NCBI GenBank assembly: GCA_002897635.1
Contig: BDTD01000015.1
Coordinates: forward strand, 124,001 to 188,000
Source of the DNA: a bacterium BMS3Abin11
GTDB taxonomy: Bacteria > Pseudomonadota > Gammaproteobacteria > BMS3Bbin11
Direction: 5' to 3'
DNA: 64,000 nucleotides
Positions 53,625 through 62,323 of this stretch are shown here, in pieces. Position 1 is the first letter of the stretch. Each line of letters starts with the position of its first letter. The notes beneath the pieces were generated by a model that was not told the DNA's origin, did not search any database, and saw nothing but the letters and a program-made list of their open reading frames with translations. The translations under genes were made by a program, and so were the position numbers.

Positions 53625-54500
53625 TCAGTCCAACCGACGAAATAACATCATCTGCCCATCTGCAGAACGAAATACCAGTTGCCCATCAGCCATACGATAC
53701 TGCATGTATACGGGTTCATCATGATTGATAATCTCGGCCTTCATAATGCCATTTTTGACCTGGTAGGTTCCCTGCATTTCAGAATACTGGGAACGTAAGT
53801 AAAACCTGTAACGGCCCAGTTCAAGAAATTCTCCATTTACACCCTGCCATCGGCCTGGTAGCGGGTTGTCATAGTCCCAGGGATCGTATGCATTTACTGG
53901 GGGCGGTGGTACTGCGGCATTTGGGCCCGCGCCGGCTGATGGAACCCGCTTAACCGGGTCTACTGATTGTGCGGGTAAAATTTCAACCTTTGGTGCCTTT
54001 GTTCCATCAGAATTCTGACCGAGACTGACAATAATCGGCTGGATAATAACTGGCGAGGTTTTTCCCTGCTTAGGGTAATCCGCCCCATACTGATTGTATG
54101 AGGGATAATAAGGGTCAGCATAACCATATCGGCGATAACTGTATCGGCTATTGTATGGATAACCGTATGAATTGTTGTATGAACCATAATAAGGTGAGCG
54201 CGCACCATAGCCGTATTGTGAATACGGCGATCCACCCCATCTGCCAGAATACCCTGGAAATGAACTGCCCTGAAATGGAAAACCCTGCCCACCCATGCCG
54301 CCAAAGCTGTATGGGTTCATACCATAGGGGTTCATACCGTAGGAATTGAGACCCGACATGCCACTGCCACCACTCATCATCCACAGGAATAGCTGCATCA
54401 TGGTGCTAATAATGTCTGTCATGCCATTGCCCGCGTACGCAGGCATCGGTGCAGCCTGCAGGCTAAATATCAGAACCAGTGATAGAGAGAACCTTTTCAT
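53625..54500 (-). CDS. exported Gly/Tyr/Ser-rich protein
   Basis: A 291-residue exported protein with signal peptide ending near AYAG. Residues 45-140 are a low-complexity Gly-Tyr-Ser-Pro-Asn segment (MNPYGMNPYSFGGMGG, YGYPYNSRYSYRRYGY). The C-terminal 90 residues (PLPGRWQGVNGEFLELGRYRFYLRS...GQMMLFRRL) look like a small beta domain. I know no family. The start overlaps the speE relic stop (ATGA), so it was once translationally coupled. Confidence 0.7.
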   Translation of the reverse strand: MKRFSLSLVLIFSLQAAPMPAYAGNGMTDIISTMMQLFLWMMSGGSGMSGLNSYGMNPYGMNPYSFGGMGGQGFPFQGSSFPGYSGRWGGSPYSQYGYGARSPYYGSYNNSYGYPYNSRYSYRRYGYADPYYPSYNQYGADYPKQGKTSPVIIQPIIVSLGQNSDGTKAPKVEILPAQSVDPVKRVPSAGAGPNAAVPPPPVNAYDPWDYDNPLPGRWQGVNGEFLELGRYRFYLRSQYSEMQGTYQVKNGIMKAEIINHDEPVYMQYRMADGQLVFRSADGQMMLFRRLD

Positions 54501-54828
54501 TTTCTATTGGCTTGTTTATCCGTATTCAACATAAATTGCGGCATGGCATGGGCTGCCTGATGAATAGCATTATTATAATATTCTGTCTCAATGTCGACCG
54601 GCCTGTAATTTGACGGCCTGTCAGCCTTAAATGCCGCACTGGCACTCCACCAGCCGGAAGGGTAGGTACATTGAGGAAAAAACAGGGTCGTTGAATCATT
54701 AAATCCAGCATCTGCCAGTCTGTCTGTTCCTCATGCAGTTTTTCCGACAGTTCAAGCGACAGCGCGCAGCCATCATCCGGGTATACTTCGGTAAACCATT
54801 TTTCTGTATCTAACTTCATTGTAGTCAC
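54497..54828 (-). pseudogene. speE: decayed spermidine synthase gene
   Basis: An N-terminal piece (WFTEVYPDDGCALSLELSEKLHEEQT) is joined out of frame to a C-terminal piece (LFFPQCTYPSGWWSASAAFKAD...YYNNAIHQAAHAMPQF). The N- and C-terminal pieces match spermidine synthase. Around 170-190 central codons, including the SAM-binding core, are missing, so the product is dead. The stop of the C-terminal frame is at 54497. Next to it speA is also frameshifted. Confidence 0.82.
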
Positions 54829-54913
54829 TCAGGCAGCAGACAGCAGATTATATAACTCTTCTCATGCTAACATTGTGGAGCCGCTGATTAATATCCTTAT
54901 TGAGTTCCTGGTA

Positions 54914-56792
54914 ATGTCAAACTGGACCACAGAAAAGTCGCTGCAGGCCTATAACATAGGTAAATGGGGCGAGGGTTACTTTAATGTCTCCGCAACGGGC
55001 CATCTGGTAGTCGATGCAGCAAATAACAAGCCGGCCATAGATCTGCATCGGGTAGCCGAACTGGCTCGGCAATCGGAGTCTATCACTACCCCTGCTGGCA
55101 CGCTTTCCAGACATCTTACACAACCGGGTAGATGAACTTTGTCAGGCCTTTGACGGTGCACTAAAAAGATCAGGGCAGGCTGCCCACTACCAGCCGATCT
55201 ACCCGATAAAGGTAAATCAAAACCGCAACGTGGTTGAAGAGTTGCTGAAAACAAAAGGTGGCAGACTGGGCCTGGAAGCCGGCAGCAAACCGGAACTGCT
55301 CACGGTTCTGGCCTTATCATCCGATAATGGCGTTATCATCTGCAACGGTTACAAGGATCGTGACTATATCCGCCTGGCACTTGCCGGTACACGGATGGGC
55401 TTATCCGTTTACCTGGTCATTGAAAAACTGTCTGAATTACCACTCATCCTCAATGAATGCCGACGTTGCGGCACGACGCCCCTGATAGGCATACGTCTGA
55501 AACTGGCCTCCATCGCCAGCGGAAAATGGCAAAGCTCCGGCGGTGAACGTTCTAAATTCGGCCTGACCGCATCACAACTGCCTGGCGCCGTTGAACAATT
55601 GCGTGATGCCGGTATGCTGGACTGCCTTGAATTGCTGCATGTACACATGGGCTCCCAGATATCCAATATCCGTGACATTCAAAATGGCCTCGGCGAAACC
55701 GCACAGTTTATTGTTCAGCTGACGAAGATGGGCATCCATATCCGGGTAATTGATGTTGGTGGCGGTCTCGGTGTTGACTATGAAGGCACACGCACTCGCA
55801 GTGAGTGCTCGGTCAATTACACACTAGCCGAATATGCTGACAAAGTAGTGCAAACACTGGCCAGTGCTTGCGCACAGTTCAAAATCAAAATGCCTGATAT
55901 CTTCAGTGAATCTGGCCGCGCACTAACCGCCCATCACGCGGTGCTGATTACCAATGTGATAGAAGTCGAAAAACATGATTTCGAAATTCCTGCCGAAGGG
56001 GTCAATGAAGCCGACTTTCTGCAGGAGCTGTACCATCAACTTAATGCCCTGCAACTGGATAAGCCGATACATGAAATCTATCATGATCTTGGTTCTGCCA
56101 TGCAGGACATACAGGACCGCTTTAACCAGGGAACACTAAGCCTGGATGAACGAGCAAAGGCTGAACAACTAAAATATGCAATCTGCTATCGCCTGCATGC
56201 AGAAATCGACCCTGCCAATCATTCACAACAGGCTATCAGGAATGAACTGGAGGAAATACTTGCCGACAAAGTGTTTTGTAACTTCTCCATCTTCCAGTCC
56301 ATGCCTGATGTATGGGGAATTGATCAGGTCTTCCCAATCGTGCCGCTACAACGACTCGATGAAGAACCCGACCATCGCGCCATCCTGCACGATCTGACCT
56401 GTGATTCAGATGGAAGAATTGATCACTATGTCGACCAGTACGGCATAGAAAACACCCTGCCTCTGCACAACATAAAAACCGACGAAAAATACCTGTTAGG
56501 CTTCTTCATGCTCGGTGCCTACCAGGAAACACTGGGCGACATACACAACCTGTTCGGCGACACAGCAAGCGCCAATGTCGTGCATGATAAGGATGGCAAT
56601 ATTACTCTGGAAAATATTTTTCATGGTGAGAATGTCAGTCAGTTACTTTACCGGGTGAATTATGACCCTGATCAGATTCGGCAGCGTATTCTGGACAGGG
56701 CGCAGGACTGCCATCTGACTGATGATGAACGTGGGGAACTGATAGAGGAGTTGCAGGCCAGTTTGTCGGCGTATAGTTATTTAGTAGACTAA
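54914..56792 (+). pseudogene. speA: biosynthetic arginine decarboxylase with a frameshift
   Basis: A PLP enzyme making agmatine from arginine (about 626 codons once). The N-terminus (MSNWTTEKSLQAYNIGKWGEGYFNV) is in one frame to about 55098. Then at ACTACCCCTGCTGG the reading must shift to continue (PLLARFPDILHNRVDELCQAF...YPIKVNQNRNVVEELL) and is open to 56792. The PLP-lysine site PIKVNQ and later motifs such as DVGGGLGVDY and the C-terminal YQETLGDIHNLFGD are intact. A single indel explains it: either a real early pseudogene or a sequence error. Confidence 0.88.
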
Positions 56793-57064
56793 AACCACCC
56801 GAATTCTAGTCCTGTGGATTTGCTGTGATGCTCCAATGGACCGGTGGGATGTGAATAACTTTGGCCATTCGGTGCGGCCCCTTTTCTAGTGCAATAGTGC
56901 AACTATTCGCTTGACCTGTGCCTTACACACATGTTTTATATCTTCAATACTTCCCTAAGCGTAAAGTCTAAGCGTAAAGTCATAGATACGTTCAATCTGG
57001 AGCGTAGAAGTAAGGTTCTACCCACACATAGTTCAATCGTGGTCTCGATAACATTGAAGGAGAT
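56793..57064. other. intergenic stretch before YVTN gene
   Basis: A 272-bp gap. AAGCGTAAAGTC is duplicated at about 56957-56979. No coding frame or clear promoter is recognised. AAGGAG at 57057-57062 serves the next gene. Confidence 0.45.
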
Positions 57065-57067
57065 ATG

Positions 57068-58225
57068 ATGAAGACAAAACTGATGAATATGAAAATAAAG
57101 AACACAAGCCTGATTTTAATCTTCAGTATGTTCATAACGGGAGCAATTTTTGCTGGATCCCTCCAGGCAGCGCCGGGTGAAAAGACAGATGATGCGACGA
57201 TCCTGTATATCACTAACGAAGGAAGTAACACACTTTCGATAATAGATGGATCAAAACAGGAAGTTATAGCAACAATACCGGTGGGTAAAACCCCTCACCA
57301 TCCCTGGCTAGTGCCGGGAGGTAAATATGTGTTTACGGATAACCGAGGTGAGAACACCTTGTCGGTGGTGGATGTAAATGCCGGCAAGATGATTAAGACA
57401 ATCACCGTAGGGAATGCGCCTACTCACATGGTGTTTACGCCCGATGGAAAATATGCCTATGTGGCCAATACCAAAGACAACACTACATCAGTAATAGATC
57501 TCGCAAAGCTTGAGGTCGTCGCCACTATTCCTACTGGGGGAGGCTCGCACGATCCGGCCATCACTCCAGACGGCAGGTATGTCTATGTCACCGCCAGAAA
57601 GCCTGGACATGTTGCGGTGATCGATACGGCCACTAATAAGGTCATTAAAACTATACCCACGGGTGGCAAAGCCAATGGCGTGCGTATGACCAGTGATGGC
57701 AAATTTCTCTGGGTGGGCAACACCTCGGCCGGGACGGTGTCCGTCATCGATACAGCTCAAAATAAGGTTGTCGCTACCATCCAGTCTGGTGCGGGGACAC
57801 ATAACATCCGCTTCTCCCCGGACGGTAAATATGCCTACGTCGGCAATATGAAAGAGGGTACCCACGCGGTAATCGACACTGCCACTTACAAGGTCGTCGC
57901 ACGAATACCGACCGGCAAAGGCGCAAACATCGCCTACTTTCATCCAGACGGTAAGCACATCTACTTCTCCATCAACAAAGCTGATGAAATCCCGGTAGTA
58001 GAAGCTAAAACCAACAAGATAATCAAGAGGATACCAATCGGAAAAGGCGGCACGCATAATCTGGCCTTTGTCGATGGTGGCAGGTACCTCTACGCCACCA
58101 GCTGGTTCGGCGATTATATTCTTGTGATCGACACCAGGAAAAATGAAGTTGTCAAAAAGATACCAGCAGAGTTCTCCAACGGCATAAAAGTAAAAGGTGC
58201 GCCGCCAGCGACCGGGAGAGGTTGA
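57068..58225 (+). CDS. secreted YVTN-repeat beta-propeller protein
   Basis: A 385-residue exported protein. A signal peptide (about residues 8-36, ending QAAPG) leads into seven or so beta-propeller repeats with the pattern VIDTATNKV...TIPTGGxA...PDGKYAYV. It resembles YncE and the YVTN/NHL-like proteins that accompany redox enzymes. Binding of DNA, metal or partner proteins is possible; none is proven. ATG codons at 57065 and 57068 are both possible; AAGGAG spacing favours the second. Confidence 0.87.
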   Translation: MKTKLMNMKIKNTSLILIFSMFITGAIFAGSLQAAPGEKTDDATILYITNEGSNTLSIIDGSKQEVIATIPVGKTPHHPWLVPGGKYVFTDNRGENTLSVVDVNAGKMIKTITVGNAPTHMVFTPDGKYAYVANTKDNTTSVIDLAKLEVVATIPTGGGSHDPAITPDGRYVYVTARKPGHVAVIDTATNKVIKTIPTGGKANGVRMTSDGKFLWVGNTSAGTVSVIDTAQNKVVATIQSGAGTHNIRFSPDGKYAYVGNMKEGTHAVIDTATYKVVARIPTGKGANIAYFHPDGKHIYFSINKADEIPVVEAKTNKIIKRIPIGKGGTHNLAFVDGGRYLYATSWFGDYILVIDTRKNEVVKKIPAEFSNGIKVKGAPPATGRG

Positions 58226-58256
58226 GCGGTCACCTGCAAATATGCCAAATCCCCGA

Positions 58257-58303
58257 GTCAGATCCCAGTTTTTGCTTTTTATAGAGAAACCAGGGGTCTG
58301 GCC
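58257..58303. repeat. REP-like hairpin, GTCAGATCCCAG family
   Basis: CAGATCCCAGTTTTT pairs imperfectly with AGAAACCAGGGGTCTG. A second copy lies at 58571-58615, on the other side of the small membrane gene. The run of T after 58308 may make this a terminator. Confidence 0.65.
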
Positions 58304-58334
58304 CGGGCTTTTTTTTACTGCGTATTTATCAACA

Positions 58335-58541
58335 TTATATTCTCACAAAATACGGCAGCACTGACAAAGTAATACCGGCGATTACAAGCACATACACATT
58401 AGATATAAAGTAGGGGAATATAAACAGGGCAATACCGGTAACTAGTGGAACTACTGCTTTTTGTCTTCTACCATACGTAAAGAATCCAAGACCTGCTGCA
58501 CCGAAAAGCATTCCCCAGATAAGTAGTGATGTGCCTTCCAT
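58335..58541 (-). CDS. small membrane protein
   Basis: A 68-residue protein with two to three hydrophobic helices (LLIWGMLFGAAGLGFFTYG, VPLVTGIALFIFPYF, VLVIAGITLSVLPYFV), separated by a GRRQKA turn. Small proteins of this type are widespread and of unknown function. It is bracketed by direct repeats of the same REP-like hairpin. Confidence 0.68.
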   Translation of the reverse strand: MEGTSLLIWGMLFGAAGLGFFTYGRRQKAVVPLVTGIALFIFPYFISNVYVLVIAGITLSVLPYFVRI

Positions 58542-58570
58542 TTTAAAATTTCCAATCTTCTCAAAACCCG

Positions 58571-58615
58571 GCTCAGATCCCAGTTTTTACTTATATTAGA
58601 GAAAACCTGGGACTT
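58571..58615. repeat. REP-like hairpin, GTCAGATCCCAG family
   Basis: CTCAGATCCCAGTTTTTAC pairs with AGAAAACCTGGGA; it is a direct-oriented copy of 58257-58303. Confidence 0.6.
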
Positions 58616-58668
58616 CTCTGGTTCTTAGAATCTGATCCTGGTTCTTAAAAAATGGTGGATGATTTTTT

Positions 58669-59136
58669 CTACCGAGTCTGAACCCGCTGGGCTCCCTTTG
58701 GCGCACAACCCGCACTCATATGTTTAGATCCCTGGCAAGCGAGTATATTTGGGCTCCATAAACTCTTGATATATGCGACGATATCCTGCGCATCCTTTAC
58801 TGAAAGTTTATTCCTCCCCGCCGGCATACGTTTTGTACTTGGTGTGCCATTAAGAATCGTATTAACCATCTGTTCATCAGGATGATGCCAGGCATGTGAT
58901 GTTTCATTCAGCGGCATGGCCGGAATATAACCAGGTTTACGTAGAGCAATTGGAGCTGGCGTCTCGCCAACACCCTCTTTTTGATGGCACGTCTGGCAGT
59001 TTTGCACATATAGCTTTTTCCCAAGGGAAACTGATGCTGGGTCAGGCTTCTTACCTGTTTCTGCGTATGCAACAGCACTGGACATTACAAAGAAAGTAAA
59101 CAATACAAATTTAAACCCCGAATTCACAATAGACAT
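58669..59136 (-). CDS. exported c-type cytochrome
   Basis: A 155-residue periplasmic monoheme cytochrome c. Signal peptide ends near AYAE. The heme motif is Cys47-Gln-Thr-Cys50-His51, and the distal ligand is probably the Met in RMPAGRNKLS. The ALRKPGYIPAMPLNETSHAWHHPDEQMVNTILNG segment is typical of electron-donor or dehydrogenase-associated cytochromes. The final 25 residues with two more cysteines are unusual. A role in electron transfer from a nearby exported enzyme is possible. Confidence 0.9.
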   Translation of the reverse strand: MSIVNSGFKFVLFTFFVMSSAVAYAETGKKPDPASVSLGKKLYVQNCQTCHQKEGVGETPAPIALRKPGYIPAMPLNETSHAWHHPDEQMVNTILNGTPSTKRMPAGRNKLSVKDAQDIVAYIKSLWSPNILACQGSKHMSAGCAPKGAQRVQTR

Positions 59137-59564
59137 CTATTTAGCTCCTCACAACAGATATAGCACCAGGTACTTAACCTGCTGGTAAAAGCCCGCAGGG
59201 TCAGACTCGATTAAACCTGGAAAATTATTACAATTTAGTCAAACCAACTACCTGGATTATAGCATTTTGCATATGAGGTGTTAATGTTAAATGGCACGTC
59301 TTTCCCGATATCTTCTACCAGAGTATCCCCATTATATTATCCATCTACAAAATGGAATGTATAATTCAAAAACCAGCAGACCTTGTCCATGTACGGCGCA
59401 TTATTTATTGTTCGAGAGGCTTCCAAAACCTGAGTACATTACCCCCGATAATAGAGCCATTTCACAGGGTGAAGGCCATGAATGGACTTCATAAATGAAC
59501 TCGTCCATGAAGGGCGAAAAACTCAGAATAAACTACCCCGCAGCAAGCTGACGGGGTATTAAAT
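59137..59564. other. intergenic region with transposase relic and hairpins
   Basis: An AT-rich stretch between cytochrome c and the SPOR gene. The frame at 59291-59494 starts MARLSRYLLPEYPHYII, which resembles the first residues of a RAYT, but nothing further matches. AATACCCCGTCA-type pairs around 59536-59560 form a short terminator-like hairpin (ACCCCGCAGCAAGCTGACGGGGTAT). Confidence 0.4.
59291..59350 (+). pseudogene. possible N-terminal stub of a RAYT transposase
   Basis: About 18 codons (MARLSRYLLPEYPHYI) match the usual RAYT start (MARLPR...PG-PHHII). The rest of the frame has no matching motif. Low support. Confidence 0.35.
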
Positions 59565-59634
59565 GTAGGTGCGAATTCATTCGCACAGCGATGCCAATGT
59601 TTATGCACATTGTGCGAATGAATTCGCACCTACA
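59565..59634. repeat. REP-like long palindrome, family GTAGGTGCGAA
   Basis: TGTAGGTGCGAATTCATTCGCACA and its inverted copy form a nearly perfect hairpin; this is the fourth member of the family in the window. Confidence 0.85.
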
Positions 59635-59678
59635 GTTTTCGTGGCAAGCCACGGGGAATTATGCCCATAGGGATTAAA

Positions 59679-59747
59679 GATTAAAGACGAAAGATGAAGG
59701 AAGCACCCATTTTTTATTCCTTAGTCCTTTGTCCTTAGTCCTTTGTC
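59679..59747. repeat. inverted heptad-like tract
   Basis: AAGATTAAAGACGAAAGATGAAGGA (split across 59679-59702) faces TCCTTAGTCCTTTGTCCTTAGTCC downstream (59719-59747). It is a degenerate member of the 7-bp repeat class, at the SPOR gene's stop codon. Confidence 0.65.
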
Positions 59748-60341
59748 TTATTTCTCGACTTTAAGATGCAAAGGTTTAATCCCCAAAGCTCCCAGACGCT
59801 TAACAACATCCTTCTTCGTACGTATGCTGCTATAGGGGCCTAATCTGACACGATAGAACTGGCCCCTGCCATCGACTGAAATCTTTTCTATTCGGGATGA
59901 CAGGCCATTCAGTGCCAGTTTAGCCTTAAGTTTATCTGCATCTTTGAAAGAGGAATATGAGGCTGCTTGCAAGATATAGGTGCTTTCAGTTTTCTGCTTC
60001 CTAGCTGGCTTCGGAGCTTCGCGGAAAAACTGTTTTTCATCGACCACTGTTTCGTATTCTGGTAATACTGTGTAAAAATCAAATACCAGTTTTGGCTCAT
60101 CGGGTATTTTTATGCCTTTACGGGCCCTCCCTTCAGTCTTCTCCAGACGACTATTGACCAGGTTTTTGATGCCCGCACCCAGATTCATTTTCATGCCGCT
60201 GGCATAAATATACATCCCACCAAAGCTGAGCAATCCACCAAGCAAAATACCTGTGATTAATGTTGGCCATCGAATAGCTATAGGTGAAGCCGGTTTACGG
60301 CTGGCTCCTTTACGTTTTCCAGTCTTTTTTCTCGGTGGCAT
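59748..60341 (-). CDS. SPOR-domain membrane protein
   Basis: A 197-residue bitopic inner-membrane protein. A basic N-terminus (RKKTGKRKGASRK) leads into one transmembrane helix (about residues 28-49), then a periplasmic linker and a C-terminal SPOR domain (about 123-197, TYILQAASYSSFKDADKLKAKLALNGL...FYRVRLGPYSS) that binds denuded peptidoglycan. It is the FtsN-like gene found after argS. Its start overlaps the argS stop by 1 nt. Confidence 0.92.
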   Translation of the reverse strand: MPPRKKTGKRKGASRKPASPIAIRWPTLITGILLGGLLSFGGMYIYASGMKMNLGAGIKNLVNSRLEKTEGRARKGIKIPDEPKLVFDFYTVLPEYETVVDEKQFFREAPKPARKQKTESTYILQAASYSSFKDADKLKAKLALNGLSSRIEKISVDGRGQFYRVRLGPYSSIRTKKDVVKRLGALGIKPLHLKVEK

Positions 60342-62101
60342 TACATGCTCTCCGGTGCTGAAACACCCAGTAATCCAAGGCCATTGGCCAGCACCTGTCG
60401 CGTAGCCTGGATCAATACCAGCCTCGCATCACGAACCCCTTTATCATCAACCAGAAACTGACAGGAGTTGTAGTAGCTGTGGAACCCATTGGCCAGCTCT
60501 CGCAGATAATAGGCTATCTGGTGTGGCTCATGGCTTGTTGCGGCGCTTTCTATCACTTCATGGTAGCGGGATAATTCATTCATAATGTCTTTTTCATGTT
60601 GTTCGGTCAGTAATTCCAGTTTTGCATCGGCAGGATCAGCTAATTTCATCTTCTTTTCAGACAACTGTGACATCACACTGCAGATTCGCGCATGTGCATA
60701 CTGCACATAGTAAACAGGGTTTTCACTGGAGTGGGATATGGCGAGATCGAGGTCAAAGTCCATATGCTGCTCGCATTTTCGCAGGACGTAAAAGAAACGT
60801 GCCGCATCATTACCCACCTCGCTGCGTAACTCTCGTAAGGTGACAAATTCACCTGAGCGGGTGGACATGGCCAGCTTTTTACCCCCCCGGTAGAGAATGG
60901 CAAACTGCACTAGCAGCACCTCAAAACGATCCTTATCGGCATTCAATGCCTGCAGGGCCGCCTTCACCCGGGCCACGTAGCCATGATGGTCTGCGCCCCA
61001 GATATCAATCAGTCGATCAAAACCCCTGTCCAGTTTATCCAGATGGTAGGCTATATCGGAGGCAAAGTAAGTGCTTTGGCCGTTATCACGAACGAGGACC
61101 CTGTCCTTCTCATCACCGAAATCGGTAGAACGAAACCATTTTGCGCCGTCTTTCTCATACAGATAGCCACCATTTTCCAGTGTTTGTATCGCCTTCTCCA
61201 TTTCACCGCTATTGTGCAGGCTACGTTCGGAGAACCAGCGATCAAACACGACGCCGAACTCCGCAAGATCACGCCGGATATTATTGGTAATCTCATTCAA
61301 TCCCTGATCAAACACCAGTGCATAGTCATCTACCAGCAGTTTTTGCGCACGCTCAATCAATCCGTCGATATGGGCTTCCCTGTCGCCACCGAGTGGTTCG
61401 TCGGGCGGTACGCCAACGAAGACCTCATCAATCTTTCGGTGCAGTGCATCACCCTGGCTACGATGTATGCTGGCCGCGATGTCCCAGACGTAATCGCCCT
61501 GATAGGCATTCGCCGGAAAGACTATCTCTTCCCCGCACAGTTCCAGATAACGCAGCCACACACTGAGCGCAAGTATATTCATCTGCCGGCCAGCATCATT
61601 CACATAATATTCGGTACTGACTTCATAGCCGGCAGCCCGTAATAATCGTGCCAGCGCATCGCCATAGGCTGCACCACGGCCGTGACCAACGTGCAAAGGA
61701 CCTGTCGGGTTAGCTGAGACAAATTCAACAATTACTTTCTGCCCGGCTCCGATATCTGTCCTGCCAAATTCACTGCCTTCAGAAATGACATCTCTGACCA
61801 CCTGATAAAGCGGCTCATCGGTGAGAAAGAAATTGATAAAACCCGGCCCGGCCAGCTCAACCTTATTGACGATGCCCGAAGCAGGCAGCCTGTCTACAAT
61901 CATGTTTGCCAGGTCACGCGAGGTACAGCGTGCATGCTTTACCAGTAGCATAGCGATATTGCAGGAGAAATCACCGTGCTCTTTTTGCCGGGTTCGATCT
62001 ATGTTGATTTCAGGTAGATCAATTTCAGGCAGCAGATCTTCTGCAACAAGTATCTTTAGAGCAGCACTAACAAGTGCCTGTAACTGGGGTTTCAACTTCA
62101 T
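60341..62101 (-). CDS. argS: arginyl-tRNA synthetase
   Basis: A 586-residue class I tRNA synthetase charging tRNA-Arg. The HIGH-type motif is in [16 protein letters not shown], with the [14 protein letters not shown] and [15 protein letters not shown] regions (KMSK-like) following, and the C-terminal DALR anticodon domain ([25 protein letters not shown]) is complete. Conserved context: priA, argS, SPOR. Confidence 0.97.
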   Translation of the reverse strand: MKLKPQLQALVSAALKILVAEDLLPEIDLPEINIDRTRQKEHGDFSCNIAMLLVKHARCTSRDLANMIVDRLPASGIVNKVELAGPGFINFFLTDEPLYQVVRDVISEGSEFGRTDIGAGQKVIVEFVSANPTGPLHVGHGRGAAYGDALARLLRAAGYEVSTEYYVNDAGRQMNILALSVWLRYLELCGEEIVFPANAYQGDYVWDIAASIHRSQGDALHRKIDEVFVGVPPDEPLGGDREAHIDGLIERAQKLLVDDYALVFDQGLNEITNNIRRDLAEFGVVFDRWFSERSLHNSGEMEKAIQTLENGGYLYEKDGAKWFRSTDFGDEKDRVLVRDNGQSTYFASDIAYHLDKLDRGFDRLIDIWGADHHGYVARVKAALQALNADKDRFEVLLVQFAILYRGGKKLAMSTRSGEFVTLRELRSEVGNDAARFFYVLRKCEQHMDFDLDLAISHSSENPVYYVQYAHARICSVMSQLSEKKMKLADPADAKLELLTEQHEKDIMNELSRYHEVIESAATSHEPHQIAYYLRELANGFHSYYNSCQFLVDDKGVRDARLVLIQATRQVLANGLGLLGVSAPESM

Positions 62102-62182
62102 TTAGTAAGTGTATCTTCAGACGGGGAACCGGGTTGCGGATTGTAGCATCTCTGAAAGCTCAGAATGAAGCTGGAATATGAG

Positions 62183-62260
62183 ACTCGGGACTAAAGACTA
62201 AGGACGAAGGACGATGGATAAAAAGTTCCTTAGTCCTTAGTCCCGCGTCTTTTGTCTACG
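62183..62260. repeat. inverted heptad-like hairpin
   Basis: GGGACTAAAGACTAAGGACGAAGGA pieces (62188-62214) face TCCTTAGTCCTTAGTCCC (62228-62245) over a short centre, so a strong hairpin would form upstream of argS. Confidence 0.75.
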
Positions 62261-62323
62261 TAAATATACCGGGGCTGCGGTCATGCAGGACTTTATTGAG
62301 TATCTTTTATCTCTGGAATTATT

